Assembly: GCA_023436885.1 (NCBI GenBank)
Contig: JAEZHI010000017.1
Span: 1-23,954 of the forward strand
Length of the DNA: 23,954 bases
Source of the DNA: Pseudomonadota bacterium
Lineage (GTDB): Bacteria; Pseudomonadota; Alphaproteobacteria; Rhizobiales; Pleomorphomonadaceae
Direction: 5' to 3'
Shown: piece after piece, positions 1 to 7,960 of the stretch
How the letters are laid out: the number at the start of each line of letters is the position of its first letter
Position numbering within the stretch: the first letter of the stretch is position 1
The notes under the pieces: model-generated
Database searches by the model: none
The model's input: the letters and a program-made list of their open reading frames with translations, nothing else
What the model was told of the DNA's origin: nothing
Translations under genes and position numbers: made by a program

Positions 1-3
1 GAA

Positions 4-162
4 ATGTTCGCCACCCTCAAGCGTACCGCCAAGCTCCTCCGCGTTCCCACCCAGGCTGAGCGCGACATGGCCTACCTCAACGAAGCCGGCGACCGTTACG
101 ACCTCGAAGCCCGCGAGCGGAACCTCAGCCGTCGTAACCTCAACCGGACCCTGGGTCTCTGA
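4..162 (+). CDS. DUF3563 family small protein
   Basis: This is a basic, Arg/Leu-rich protein of 52 residues if translation starts at the ATG at position 4. The segment RVPTQAERDMAYLNEA followed by a YDLEARER stretch matches my memory of the DUF3563 family, which are proteins of about 50 residues in Proteobacteria with no established function. The frame is open to the window edge, so the true start and ribosome binding site may lie outside. The length agrees with the family, which favours the ATG at 4. There is no signal peptide or membrane segment. The stop is TGA at 160-162. Confidence 0.7.
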   Translation: MFATLKRTAKLLRVPTQAERDMAYLNEAGDRYDLEARERNLSRRNLNRTLGL

Positions 163-181
163 GGATCTGACGGCATAAAGC

Positions 182-245
182 CGACAAGCCCTGACACGAC
201 GTTGAGCGCTCGACACCTGACCGGTTCGGGCGCTTTGTCGTTCTC
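182..245 (+). terminator. possible terminator after the DUF3563 gene
   Basis: CGACAA (182-187) pairs with TTGTCG (235-240), and AGCGC (205-209) pairs with GCGCT (230-234). The paired region is followed only by TTCTC. The fold is interrupted and the T run is poor, so this is a weak call. Confidence 0.3.
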
Positions 246-313
246 TATCGCCGGCGATGGCCAGTCCCCGTCGACACGAAGCGTCGGCTCTTCTTATTCC
301 GTCACGGCTCCGA

Positions 314-1696
314 TCATTCCGTTTTGAAGCTGCGAAACCGCGCCAGGCTGAGCAAGGCTGCTGTAAATGCGAAGCCAGCACCGACCAGCAGCGACATGTT
401 TGCCCCTGTGATGCTGAAGCGGGCCAGCAAGAGGGCGACCAACGCAGTCCCGATCGATTGTCCCGTCAGGCGCGAGACGCCCAACATGCCCGAGGCGGCT
501 CCACTTCGCGTCTTCGGCGCCGAGGAAATCAGCGTTCGGTTGTTTGGCGACTGGAACAAACCAAAACCAGCGCCACAGATCATCATCCGCCAGATCACGT
601 CTGCGATTTGCGGGTTGGCGGGCAGATTGGCGATAAGGCAAAGTCCGGCAGCGAGACACAGAAGCCCGGCGCCACCCAGTACGGCCGGCGAGAACCGATC
701 GGACAGCCGACCCGAGACGATTGCTGATACGGCAACCGCCATGGGCCAGGGCATCAGCAATAGGCCGACCTCCAGGGGAGGAAAGCCGAAGTTGGACTGC
801 AGCTCGAAGGGCAGGGCGGTCATCGCCAGCATCTGGGCGGAGTAGGATGCGACCGAAGTCGCCACCGACATGGAGAACACCGGCAGGGCAAGGAGATCGA
901 GCGGTAGCAACGGATGACTTGCATGTAATTCGCGTCTGACGAGTAACGTCGTGGCGATGACGCAAACCGCCAACTGGCCAACAATGGTCGGTGTGCCCGC
1001 CTGATGACCGATGCTGTCGATGGTGGTTATGACGCTGCCGAACATGATTGCAGTGAGAAGGGCGCTGAACACGTCGAAAGGCCGCTTGACCTGATCGCTG
1101 TTCGGCAGGCTGTGCCATCCGATGGTCCCGGCAAAGAGCCCAAGCGGAACGTTGATCAGAAAGAGCCATGGCCAGCTCAGTTCAGAGAGGATCAAGCCGG
1201 CTATGGTCGGGCCGACCGTGGCGGCACCGGCGACCACAACGGCGTTCAAGCCGATTGCTGAGCCCAGCCGTTTCTCCGGAACGATGTAACGCAGGAGCGC
1301 CGCGTTCATGCTCATCATGCCCGCCGCGCCCAAACCTTGCACGACGCGTGCGATCGTCAAAAGCGCCAGGGAATTCGACAGGCTGCAGGCAAGGGAAGCC
1401 AGGGTGAAGAGAGTGATGCCGCCGAGGTAAACGCGGCGGAAGCCGTATATTTCCCCCAAGTTTGCCAGCGGAAGCATGGTCATCACGATTGCCAACTGGT
1501 AGCCGTTGACGATCCAGACGGAGAAGGCTGGGTCGACCTTGAACGTTTCGGCGATCGTTGGCAGGGCGACATTGGCGATCGTGCCGTCGAGTACCGACAA
1601 GCTGATACCTATGAGGACGGTCGACCAGGCCCAGTAAAATCGGCTTCCCGATAGGCCTTCCGTTCGCTTTCCGGCAATTGTTTGTGTGGATGACAC
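314..1696 (-). CDS. MFS transporter, DHA2 (EmrB/QacA-like) family
   Basis: This is an inner-membrane proton-coupled drug or solute exporter of 460 residues, the usual size for a 12-14 helix DHA2 transporter. Helix 1 holds the motif-D1-like LDGTIANVALP (about residues 36-46). A motif-A-like loop, GEIYGFRRVYLGG, sits at about 81-93 between helices 2 and 3. A Gly/Pro-rich motif-C-like helix (AGAATVGPTIAGLI) follows near residue 155, and then WLFLINVPLG, which is typical of DHA2 members. The substrate cannot be read from sequence. No EmrA-like adaptor gene is adjacent, so it probably works as a single component. The gene is transcribed away from the HdeA-like gene across a 374-bp intergenic region that contains a 17-bp palindrome. 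Confidence 0.88.
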   Translation of the reverse strand: MSSTQTIAGKRTEGLSGSRFYWAWSTVLIGISLSVLDGTIANVALPTIAETFKVDPAFSVWIVNGYQLAIVMTMLPLANLGEIYGFRRVYLGGITLFTLASLACSLSNSLALLTIARVVQGLGAAGMMSMNAALLRYIVPEKRLGSAIGLNAVVVAGAATVGPTIAGLILSELSWPWLFLINVPLGLFAGTIGWHSLPNSDQVKRPFDVFSALLTAIMFGSVITTIDSIGHQAGTPTIVGQLAVCVIATTLLVRRELHASHPLLPLDLLALPVFSMSVATSVASYSAQMLAMTALPFELQSNFGFPPLEVGLLLMPWPMAVAVSAIVSGRLSDRFSPAVLGGAGLLCLAAGLCLIANLPANPQIADVIWRMMICGAGFGLFQSPNNRTLISSAPKTRSGAASGMLGVSRLTGQSIGTALVALLLARFSITGANMSLLVGAGFAFTAALLSLARFRSFKTE

Positions 1697-2070
1697 GTTT
1701 CACCTGATTTGGATTTCAGCGATGGTCGGACGGTCGCGCGCTTTGATGACGGCCGCTGACATGACGAAACTTTCGGTCTGATTTGACCGGTGGCCCGGGG
1801 AAGTTGGGGTTATTGAAAACGAGGCTCGACAGTATTTGTAACTGCCCGAAGGGCTTGGTAGACGACAGTTAAATTCGTTAGTGAACCGATAGATCTACAG
1901 TAGATCTTGGGCAAGGGTGACTGGCTGACGAATGCGTGATCGCTACCAGCGCGTGATCGGGCCGGGCGAGTCACAGGCATTGGCTTTCACCAAGCAGCAA
2001 GTGTTGCATGATATGAAGGATCGCCGGTGCGAACAGGAGAGATCGCTTCCGGCTGGGGAAGGGGCATATC
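1697..2070. other. intergenic region between MFS and HdeA-like genes
   Basis: This 374-bp divergent region should hold the promoters of both flanking genes. I see no convincing open frame; a candidate frame from 1932 runs into the HdeA-like gene out of frame and is judged a shadow. Apart from the palindrome at 1891-1907 I see only a small GCCC-GAA-GGGC hairpin near 1846-1856. Confidence 0.6.
1891..1907. promoter_or_regulatory. 17-bp palindrome, candidate repressor operator
   Basis: AGATCTAC (1891-1898) and GTAGATCT (1900-1907) are perfect inverted arms around one central A. Size and symmetry resemble operators of TetR-family repressors, which often control DHA2 exporters. It lies 194 bp upstream of the MFS start and 163 bp upstream of the HdeA-like start. 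No TetR gene is present in the window, so the regulator and the target gene are inferred. Confidence 0.45.
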
Positions 2071-2361
2071 ATGAAATCACCATGGATCGCCGCTGGTGTC
2101 GGCGCGCTGTTTGCCGTTCTGCCAACGCTTGCCGCCGCTGGCGAAAAGGTCGACATGGCCGAACTCACCTGCAAGCAGTTTCTTGCCGACGAGGAGGGCA
2201 TTCTACCGACCGTTTTCTGGATCGACGGTTACCTCAGCCACCAGAGCGGCAATACGGTGATCGACTTCGATCAACTCGTCGCCAACGTGAAGCAGATCGC
2301 CAATGAATGCGCCGGCGAGCCGGACAAGAAGATCATGGAGCTGGTGCCGGAAGACGAATAA
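2071..2361 (+). CDS. HdeA/HdeB-like periplasmic protein
   Basis: This is a small secreted protein of 96 residues. A cleavable signal peptide covers about residues 1-23 (MKSPWIAAGVGALFAVLPTLAAAG). The mature part is acidic and keeps two cysteines, C34 in the ELTCKQF segment and C80 in NECAG. That spacing and context match HdeA-family acid-stress chaperones, whose fold is held by one disulfide. FLADEEGILPTVFWIDGYLS also fits the family. In enteric bacteria HdeA binds unfolding periplasmic proteins at low pH; whether this homologue does so is inference. A purine-rich Shine-Dalgarno stretch (GGGGAAGGGG) precedes the ATG. It is monocistronic and ends at a shared terminator. Confidence 0.8.
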   Translation: MKSPWIAAGVGALFAVLPTLAAAGEKVDMAELTCKQFLADEEGILPTVFWIDGYLSHQSGNTVIDFDQLVANVKQIANECAGEPDKKIMELVPEDE

Positions 2362-2384
2362 TCGCCCGGTATTCGGTTTGATTA

Positions 2385-2419
2385 GAGCCGCCCCTGGCTT
2401 GGCCGGCGGGCGGTTCTTT
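2385..2419. terminator. bidirectional intrinsic terminator
   Basis: GAGCCGCCC (2385-2393) pairs with GGGCGGTTC (2408-2416) with one G-T pair, followed by TTTCATTT on the plus strand. It sits 23 bp after the HdeA-like stop and touches the end of the convergent DUF1499 gene. It clearly suits the plus-strand gene and may also serve the minus-strand one. Confidence 0.68.
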
Positions 2420-3012
2420 CATTTCGTGGGGGCAGGTGTGGCCGGCCCCGGTTGGCTCGGGGCGACTGGCTGGGCCGTGGTGGCGGCCAGCTCGGCATCG
2501 ATGGCGGAGATCAGCGCCACGACGTTGGCGGTGTTGCGGCCGAGATCGTAATAGCCGATCTGGCTGCGCGAATAAATGTAGAGCAGGGAACCACCGCTGC
2601 CGCGGGCCGGCGCGATCATCAGCGACAGTGTCGACGGCATGCGCAGGGCGGGCGAATAGACGATGGCCCTGAGGCGCGTGTTGACCGGATTGGCGCCGAC
2701 GACGCGCACCTTGCCGGGGACGCGCCGCAACACCGTTTCTGCGACCTTGAACAGAACCGCCGGCGGCACGTCGTAGTGGTGCGTCTCGATATCGGGAATG
2801 CCCTTCTTGCAGTCGTCGGCAGGGCAGGCAAGGCTGTCGTTGAGTTTGCCGGTGCGCGAGGGCACCGAGAAGTCATACGGTCCGAGATCTGGCGAACCGA
2901 AAACCGCTTCCCAACTCTCTTCCCGGCCGTAGGTGTGGAATGCCAGCACCAGGAGCAGGAACGCCCCAAAGAGGGCCGCGAGCACCAAACCGAGGAAACG
3001 CAGAGGGGACAT
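2419..3012 (-). CDS. DUF1499 domain-containing membrane-anchored protein
   Basis: The protein has 197 residues with one N-terminal hydrophobic helix (about residues 5-26) and no clear cleavage site, so it is probably anchored in the inner membrane with its body in the periplasm. The body carries the DUF1499 pattern: a CPADDC segment near residue 65, then PPAVLFKVAETVLRR, then a LRAIVYSPALRMPSTLSLMI stretch and a short RSQIGYYDLGRN stretch near the end. The tail is Pro/Ala-rich and looks disordered. The biochemical function of DUF1499 is not established to my knowledge. It lies 12 bp downstream of the membrane-protein gene at 3025-3441 on the same strand, so the two are probably co-transcribed. 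Confidence 0.8.
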   Translation of the reverse strand: MSPLRFLGLVLAALFGAFLLLVLAFHTYGREESWEAVFGSPDLGPYDFSVPSRTGKLNDSLACPADDCKKGIPDIETHHYDVPPAVLFKVAETVLRRVPGKVRVVGANPVNTRLRAIVYSPALRMPSTLSLMIAPARGSGGSLLYIYSRSQIGYYDLGRNTANVVALISAIDAELAATTAQPVAPSQPGPATPAPTK

Positions 3013-3024
3013 TGGATACCGGGG

Positions 3025-3441
3025 TTACGAGCGCGAGCGATCCCAGCTTTTAACCCGATTGAACAGGGCGCGCCAGAGGTCGGCCGAGACTGTTAACCAT
3101 CCTGCGAGCACCGCCATAACCACGATCATCGCGAGGCTATCCGACCGTTCGCTCGGCTGCGTGACTGTCGGGGCGACGGAATAGCTTATGTCGCGCGGCA
3201 GGGCCTTGACGAAAGGCGTCGGATCGCCAGCCGGGCGGATAGCGCCTGTGCTGGCATCAAGTGTGGCGATCGGCGGCACGACCTCGGCCGCCCGAACTGG
3301 CGACAGACTGACAAACAGGATGGTCACCGCCAGGATCAGTGAGGTGGCGACGGCGAGCACGATCGACGCGCCGGCGCCCACGGAAAGCTCGTGGTGTCCA
3401 TTGCTGGCGTTGAAGGGGGTGTCGTCGATCCTGTCGGTCAT
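3025..3441 (-). CDS. hypothetical protein with two membrane helices
   Basis: I do not recognise a family. The 138-residue product has hydrophobic segments at about 25-46 (IVLAVATSLILAVTILFVSL) and 103-122 (IVVMAVLAGWLTVSADLW), joined by a Pro/Thr/Ser-rich loop, and a short basic C-terminus. I chose the ATG at 3441 because AAGGA lies eight bases upstream. The frame stays open to another ATG at 3534, but that one has no Shine-Dalgarno sequence. It precedes the DUF1499 gene by 12 bp, which suggests an operon and perhaps a shared membrane role. Confidence 0.62.
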   Translation of the reverse strand: MTDRIDDTPFNASNGHHELSVGAGASIVLAVATSLILAVTILFVSLSPVRAAEVVPPIATLDASTGAIRPAGDPTPFVKALPRDISYSVAPTVTQPSERSDSLAMIVVMAVLAGWLTVSADLWRALFNRVKSWDRSRS

Positions 3442-3655
3442 CTCTCTCGTCCTTGCCGCTTCAGCGAATAGCCGGGCCTTCAGCCGGTCGCTTTCGATGG
3501 CGAGAGGTATGCCCTGCGAATGGGTCGCACCCATGCCGGGATTGAGGTGGGTGACGGGAGATATCGTGGCAATTTCGTGGCGGGGTTAACATTTGACCGG
3601 TGGAGGGTTGGTGGACAAGGGGCTGCTAATTGAAAACAGTATTTCTTTCAGTCGG

Positions 3656-3759
3656 TTATCCGTTGGCTTGTCGGCGGTTTGGTTAACGCTGTGTAAATTT
3701 AAAAGCTCGCTTTTTTGACGTTGTCGGACACCTTTGCGGCATTGAGATTATCCGTTGGC
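3656..3759. repeat. pair of 12-bp direct repeats TTATCCGTTGGC
   Basis: Copies lie at 3656-3667 and 3748-3759, 92 bp apart in one intergenic region. A rough count (about 278 squared over two, divided by four to the twelfth) makes this unlikely by chance within so short a stretch. The role is unknown. Confidence 0.45.
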
Positions 3760-3809
3760 GATACGTCTCGGATGTCGGAAATCGGGTCGCGCTGGGTCGA
3801 GAGATCGGA

Positions 3810-3828
3810 TAGTTGTATCGTGCAACTA
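3810..3828. promoter_or_regulatory. MarR-type operator upstream of the MarR-GNAT gene
   Basis: TAGTTG (3810-3815) and CAACTA (3823-3828) are perfect inverted arms separated by TATCGTG. The form TAGTTG-N7-CAACTA is typical of sites bound by MarR-family dimers. It lies 17 bp upstream of the chosen ATG at 3846, so autoregulation is the simplest reading. It overlaps the alternative TTG codon at 3813, which argues against that start. Confidence 0.65.
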
Positions 3829-3845
3829 GATTCTGGGACCTAGCC

Positions 3846-4781
3846 ATGATCCGCGATCCGTTTCTCATCGATGACATCCGCAGCTTGTCGCGACGGATGG
3901 TTCGCGCCTGGGGTTTCATGGGCGGCGAGTTTGCCGGCACCGATCTCTCGCCATCTGCCGTGCATGCCTTGATCGAGATCGAGAAAGGTGGCGTGACCGC
4001 CCGTGGCCTCGGCAGTCTCCTACGGCTCGAGAAATCGAGCATCAGCCGCATGTTGCGCAAGCTGATCGCATCGGGCGATGTGACAGAGGCAGCCGGCAAG
4101 GCGGACGGTCGCCTGAAACTTCTATCGCTGACGCCTGCCGGCAAGGCGCGTGTGGGGGCGATCCATGCCTTTGCGCACCGCCAAGTCTTGGAAGCGCTTG
4201 GGCGGCTTGGGGACGGCGAGGATCGCAAAGTGCTGGAGGGATTGCGTCTCTACAGCAATGCCCTGGAAGGGAGGAACGAAAATCCCGCCTCACCGATCGA
4301 GATCGCTTCTGGCTATCAACCGGGCCTGATTGCCCGCATCACCGAAATGCACGCCGTGTACTACGCCCGTGAGCATGGACTGGGACGGCGCTTCGAGGCG
4401 CTGGTATCAGGTGGTCTCGCCGAGTTCTGCGGCCGGCTGGACAATCCATGTAATGGCATCTGGACCCTGCAGACGAAAGGCGAGATCGTCGGTTCCCTGG
4501 CGATCGATGGCGAGGATATGGGCGCCGGCGTCGCCCATCTGAGGTGGTTCATCGTCGGCGACGAGGTTCGGGGCAGTGGAGCGGGCAAGAAGCTGCTCGA
4601 TACGGCGCTTGCCTTCGTCGATGCCCAGGGCTTTGCCGAGACGCATCTTTCGACCTTTGCCGGACTCAACGCTGCCCGGCATCTCTATGAGTCACGGGGC
4701 TTCGCGCTGGCCGAGCAGCACGCCGGTTCGCATTGGGGCAAGGAACTCGTGGAGCAGTCCTTTGTCCGGCGGCGGAAATGA
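3846..4781 (+). CDS. MarR-family regulator fused to GNAT N-acetyltransferase
   Basis: This is a two-domain protein of 311 residues. The N-terminal half (about 1-145) is a MarR winged helix: a first helix around the segment RSLSRRMVRAWGF, the recognition region LLRLEKSSISRMLRKLIASG, and the wing with KADGRLKLLSLTPAGKA. The C-terminal half (about 155-305) is a GNAT acetyltransferase with the acetyl-CoA pyrophosphate-binding loop in VRGSGAGKKLLDTAL, followed by a late NAARHLYESRGFALAEQH segment typical of the fold. Fusions of this kind are a known family; the acetyl acceptor is unknown. I prefer ATG 3846 over TTG 3813 because the latter lies inside the operator-like palindrome. It converges on the aminotransferase gene. 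Confidence 0.85.
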   Translation: MIRDPFLIDDIRSLSRRMVRAWGFMGGEFAGTDLSPSAVHALIEIEKGGVTARGLGSLLRLEKSSISRMLRKLIASGDVTEAAGKADGRLKLLSLTPAGKARVGAIHAFAHRQVLEALGRLGDGEDRKVLEGLRLYSNALEGRNENPASPIEIASGYQPGLIARITEMHAVYYAREHGLGRRFEALVSGGLAEFCGRLDNPCNGIWTLQTKGEIVGSLAIDGEDMGAGVAHLRWFIVGDEVRGSGAGKKLLDTALAFVDAQGFAETHLSTFAGLNAARHLYESRGFALAEQHAGSHWGKELVEQSFVRRRK

Positions 4782-4782
4782 A

Positions 4783-4812
4783 AAGGGACCGGAGCCGAAG
4801 CGCCGATCCCTT
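4783..4812. terminator. intrinsic terminator between convergent genes
   Basis: AAGGGACCGG (4783-4792) pairs with CCGATCCCTT (4803-4812), ten pairs with one G-T, around a ten-base loop. Read on the minus strand it is followed by TTTTCATTT, so it best serves the aminotransferase gene. On the plus strand it begins two bases after the MarR-GNAT stop but has a poor T run. Confidence 0.68.
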
Positions 4813-4836
4813 CCGTCTCAGTCTATGGCGATGCGC

Positions 4837-6039
4837 TTACGACAACGAGGCGGCGAAGCGCTGGATGCGGATGCAGGCCTCTTCCAGGTCCTTGGTGGCC
4901 GTGGCGTAGGAGATGCGGAAGTTGGGGCCAAGGCCGAAGGCCGAGCCCTGCACCACCGCGACGCCCTCGGACTCCAGGAGCTCGGTGACGAAATCGTCGT
5001 CCGAGGCGATCACCTTGCCAGCCGCCGTCTTCTTGCCGATCAAGCCGGCGCAGGACGGGTAGACGTAGAAGGCGCCTTCCGGCGTCGGGCAATGGATGCC
5101 CTTGGCCTGGTTCAGCATGGACACCACGAGGTCGCGGCGCTCCTTGAACACCTTGTTGTTCTCGGCGATGAAGTGCTGCGGGCCGGTGAGGGCCTCGAGC
5201 GCTGCATATTGCGAGATTGACGAGGGGTTGGAGGTCGACTGCGACTGGATGGTGGCGATGGCCTTGATCAGCTCGGCCGGGCCGCCGGCATAGCCGATAC
5301 GCCAGCCGGTCATGCAGTAGGCCTTGGAAACGCCGTTGACGGTGAGCGTGCGCGACATCAGTGACGGGTCGATCTGGGCCGGCGTGGTGAACACGAAGTC
5401 GTCGTAGACGAGGTGTTCGTACATGTCGTCGGTCATGATCCAGACATGCGGATGGCGAGCCAGCACGTCGGTCAGCGCCTTCAGCTCGTTGCGCGTGTAG
5501 GCGGCGCCCGACGGGTTGGACGGCGAGTTGAAGATGAACCACTTCGTCTTCGGGGTGATCGCCTTCTCAAGCGCCTCGGCGGTCAGCTTGAAGTTGGTCT
5601 CGATCGTCGCCTCGACAAAGGTCGGGGTGCCGCCGGCCAAGAGCACCATGTCCGGATAGCTCACCCAATAGGGTGCCGGGATCAGCACTTCGTCGCCGGG
5701 ATTGAGCGTCGCCATCAGCGCGTTGTAGAGCACCTGCTTGCCGCCGGTGCCGACGGTGATTTCGGCCGGCTTGTAGACGAGGCCGTTCTCGCGCTTGAAC
5801 TTGTCGACGATGGCCGTCTTCAGCTCTGGAATGCCGTCGACCGCCGTGTATTTCGTCTTGCCGTCACGGATCGCCTTGATGGCGGCTTCCTTGATGTTGT
5901 CCGGAGTATCGAAATCCGGCTCGCCAGCACCAAGGCCGATGACGTCGCGACCGGCGGCCTTGAGCTCACGCGCCTTATTGGTGACGGCGATGGTGGCAGA
6001 GGGCTTAACACGGGCGAGCGACTGGGCAAGGAAAGACAT
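4837..6039 (-). CDS. aatA: aspartate aminotransferase (class I, PLP-dependent)
   Basis: This 400-residue cytosolic enzyme transfers the amino group between aspartate and 2-oxoglutarate to give oxaloacetate and glutamate. The class I fold is complete: the N-terminal GAGEPDFDTPDNI segment (about 38-49), a VGTGGKQVLYNAL region (about 96-108), the NSPSNPSGA cofactor and substrate motif (about 171-179), a TDDMYEHL motif with the Asp that contacts the pyridine nitrogen (about 203-210), the Schiff-base lysine K239 in VSKAYCMTGWRIGY, and the carboxylate-binding arginine in the late NFRISYA segment. These features fit the rhizobial and thermophile subgroup Ib enzymes; some members also accept prephenate. 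It is monocistronic, with a 241-bp gap to the upstream chemoreceptor. Confidence 0.93.
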   Translation of the reverse strand: MSFLAQSLARVKPSATIAVTNKARELKAAGRDVIGLGAGEPDFDTPDNIKEAAIKAIRDGKTKYTAVDGIPELKTAIVDKFKRENGLVYKPAEITVGTGGKQVLYNALMATLNPGDEVLIPAPYWVSYPDMVLLAGGTPTFVEATIETNFKLTAEALEKAITPKTKWFIFNSPSNPSGAAYTRNELKALTDVLARHPHVWIMTDDMYEHLVYDDFVFTTPAQIDPSLMSRTLTVNGVSKAYCMTGWRIGYAGGPAELIKAIATIQSQSTSNPSSISQYAALEALTGPQHFIAENNKVFKERRDLVVSMLNQAKGIHCPTPEGAFYVYPSCAGLIGKKTAAGKVIASDDDFVTELLESEGVAVVQGSAFGLGPNFRISYATATKDLEEACIRIQRFAASLS

Positions 6040-6221
6040 TGAAGGACGTCTCCGAACGCTGAGGGAGTCAATCGTATCGGTTTAAATACGACGATCCTGC
6101 TCTATTGCGGTGCGCTCGGTTGCGCAAGATCAAACAGTTGGGAAACAGCCTTGCAAATTTGCCTGCCGACTAAAGGGGGTGACAATTTGGCCATCCGGTC
6201 TAGACGTTGGCCGAAACGGCG

Positions 6222-6262
6222 TGGCCAGACAGGGCCGCAAAGGCAACGCCGTCGTCTGGCCA
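6222..6262. repeat. 9-bp inverted repeat downstream of the chemoreceptor gene
   Basis: TGGCCAGAC (6222-6230) and GTCTGGCCA (6254-6262) are perfect arms around 23 bases. It lies 19 bp beyond the chemoreceptor stop and may act as its terminator or a 3'-end stabiliser, but no T run follows on either strand. Confidence 0.4.
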
Positions 6263-6280
6263 GGTCAGTTTGGGGCTCGA

Positions 6281-7960
6281 TCAGGCAGCCCTGATACCGT
6301 CGAGCAAAGCCTTGAATTGCTCGTTGAGACGGGTGGCATTGTCGGCCAGCATGCGGGCGGTCGCCTGCATCTTGTCGGCACCGGTGCCTGTCTCAGCGGC
6401 GTTGCGGTAGACTGTCTCGACGCGATGAACGACGCCGTTGGTGCCGCTTGCCACTTCGGCAATCGAGCGGGCGATTTCCTGGGTGGCGGCCTGCTGTTCC
6501 TCGGCTGCTGCCGCCACTTCGCTGGAAGCGGTGTGCATGCGCTTGATGGCCTCGCCGATGCCCTTGATGTTGCCGACGGCGTTATGGGTGGCGGCCTGCA
6601 ACTGATCGATCTGCGCCGAGATTTCCTCGGTGGCCTTGGCCGTCTGGTTGGCGAGCGTTTTCACTTCCTGGGCCACGACCGCGAAGCCCTTGCCGGACTC
6701 GCCGGCGCGGGCGGCCTCGATGGTGGCGTTGAGGGCGAGAAGGTTGGTCTGCTCGGCAATGCCCCGGATCAGCTGGACGATATCGCCGATGGTCTGGGAG
6801 CCGCTCGCCAGCGTCTGAACGTCGTGATCGGTGCGCTCGACCTGGCCGACTGCCTCGGCGGCAAGGTGCGAGGCGGTGGAGATGCGAGTGCCGATTTCGC
6901 GGGCGCTGGCTGCCAGTTCCTCGGTGGCGCCGGCCACGGTCTGGACATTGTCGGTGGTCTGGCTGGCGGCCTGTGACAGCTCGCCGGTCGCGTCGCGCGT
7001 CTCGCCGGCACTGCCCGACATGGCGATGGCCGTCGTCTGCATGTCGGTGGCGGCGATGGAGAGGGACGAAACGAGCTCGCCCACCTGCCGTTCGAAGTTG
7101 GCGGCGATCTCGTTCATCATGCGCCGGCGTTCACCGGCAAGTTCGCTGTCGCGCTGTTCGGCTTCCTTCTGAAGGCGCTGGCGCTCGGCAAGGTCGTTGC
7201 GGAAGCTGGTCACGGCTTCGATCATGGCGCCAATCTCGTCGCGCCGGTTTGCGTCCGGCAACTGGACGGAGAGGTTGCCGCCAGCCATCGAGTGCATGGC
7301 GTTGGTGATGGCGACGATCGGTCGGGCAATGCCACGATTGGCGAGCAGCAGGCTTATGCCCATGCCAAGAATGGTGGCGATGGCAGCCGAGATGACCAGA
7401 ACAATGGCGGATTGATCGGCCTGCGCCCCGGCATCGGCTCGAGCGGCGGCCATCTTGTCCGACGAGTATGTGCTGTAGACCTTGACCTTGGCGGTAACGT
7501 CCTTCTGGCCGTCGAGGGCCTTGCCAAGGGCGGTTGCGACCGCAGCCTTGTCACCGGTCGCCGCGACATCCACCATGGTGTCGATGGCCTTGAAGTAACC
7601 TTCAAGCGAGGTGCGGACATCGGAAAGCTGCGTCTTTTCGTTGGCGTCGGCGACGGCCTCGAGCTTGGGCAGGCGGGCCAGCATCTCAGAGGAGCGCTTG
7701 GCGGCTTCCGCCTTGAAATCTACCGCCTTTTCCGGGGCCTGCGCGAGCTGATAGGTCATGCGGCTGATGGCGATGATGTCGATGCGCAGATCCATCGCCT
7801 CGCGGGCGGCTTCTTCCGACCGGCCGACGTCGGTGTAGGTTTCGGTGGTGGACTTCAGTTCAACCCAACCGACAACGGCGATCGACACGGCGACAAGGCC
7901 GACCAAAAGGACAACGGCAAGGATCTTCCGAGCAATCGAAAGGTTTTTCATTGGATTCAT
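6281..7960 (-). CDS. methyl-accepting chemotaxis protein
   Basis: This is a 559-residue transmembrane chemoreceptor. Helix TM1 spans about 11-31. A periplasmic, largely helical sensor domain of about 150 residues (35-184) resembles four-helix-bundle sensors and contains no Cys. TM2 is at about 185-207, then a HAMP domain at about 208-260 (the RGIARPIVAITNAMHSMAGGNL region) and a long cytoplasmic coiled-coil signalling domain. The hairpin tip that contacts CheA and CheW is intact around residues 398-438, with IRGIAEQTNLLALNATIEAA and GKGFAVVAQEVKTLA. The C-terminus is GIRAA, so no CheR-binding pentapeptide is present. The ligand is not predictable. A GAGG ribosome binding site precedes the ATG at 7960; a second in-frame ATG lies at 7951. 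Confidence 0.93.
   Translation of the reverse strand: MNPMKNLSIARKILAVVLLVGLVAVSIAVVGWVELKSTTETYTDVGRSEEAAREAMDLRIDIIAISRMTYQLAQAPEKAVDFKAEAAKRSSEMLARLPKLEAVADANEKTQLSDVRTSLEGYFKAIDTMVDVAATGDKAAVATALGKALDGQKDVTAKVKVYSTYSSDKMAAARADAGAQADQSAIVLVISAAIATILGMGISLLLANRGIARPIVAITNAMHSMAGGNLSVQLPDANRRDEIGAMIEAVTSFRNDLAERQRLQKEAEQRDSELAGERRRMMNEIAANFERQVGELVSSLSIAATDMQTTAIAMSGSAGETRDATGELSQAASQTTDNVQTVAGATEELAASAREIGTRISTASHLAAEAVGQVERTDHDVQTLASGSQTIGDIVQLIRGIAEQTNLLALNATIEAARAGESGKGFAVVAQEVKTLANQTAKATEEISAQIDQLQAATHNAVGNIKGIGEAIKRMHTASSEVAAAAEEQQAATQEIARSIAEVASGTNGVVHRVETVYRNAAETGTGADKMQATARMLADNATRLNEQFKALLDGIRAA

Larger units (their letters stand above)
3442..3845. other. divergent intergenic region with a 12-bp direct repeat
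   Basis: This stretch of about 400 bp separates the two-helix membrane protein (-) from the MarR-GNAT gene (+). No gene is supported here except the possible N-terminal extension to 3534 described for the neighbour. It contains the direct repeat TTATCCGTTGGC (3656-3667 and 3748-3759) and the operator-like palindrome at 3810-3828. Confidence 0.55.

Noticed and set aside
1781..3603. 13-bp repeat ATTTGACCGGTGG at 1781-1793 and 3591-3603
   Set aside because: A rough estimate gives several random 13-bp matches in a 24-kb window, so two copies without shared position relative to genes are not significant.
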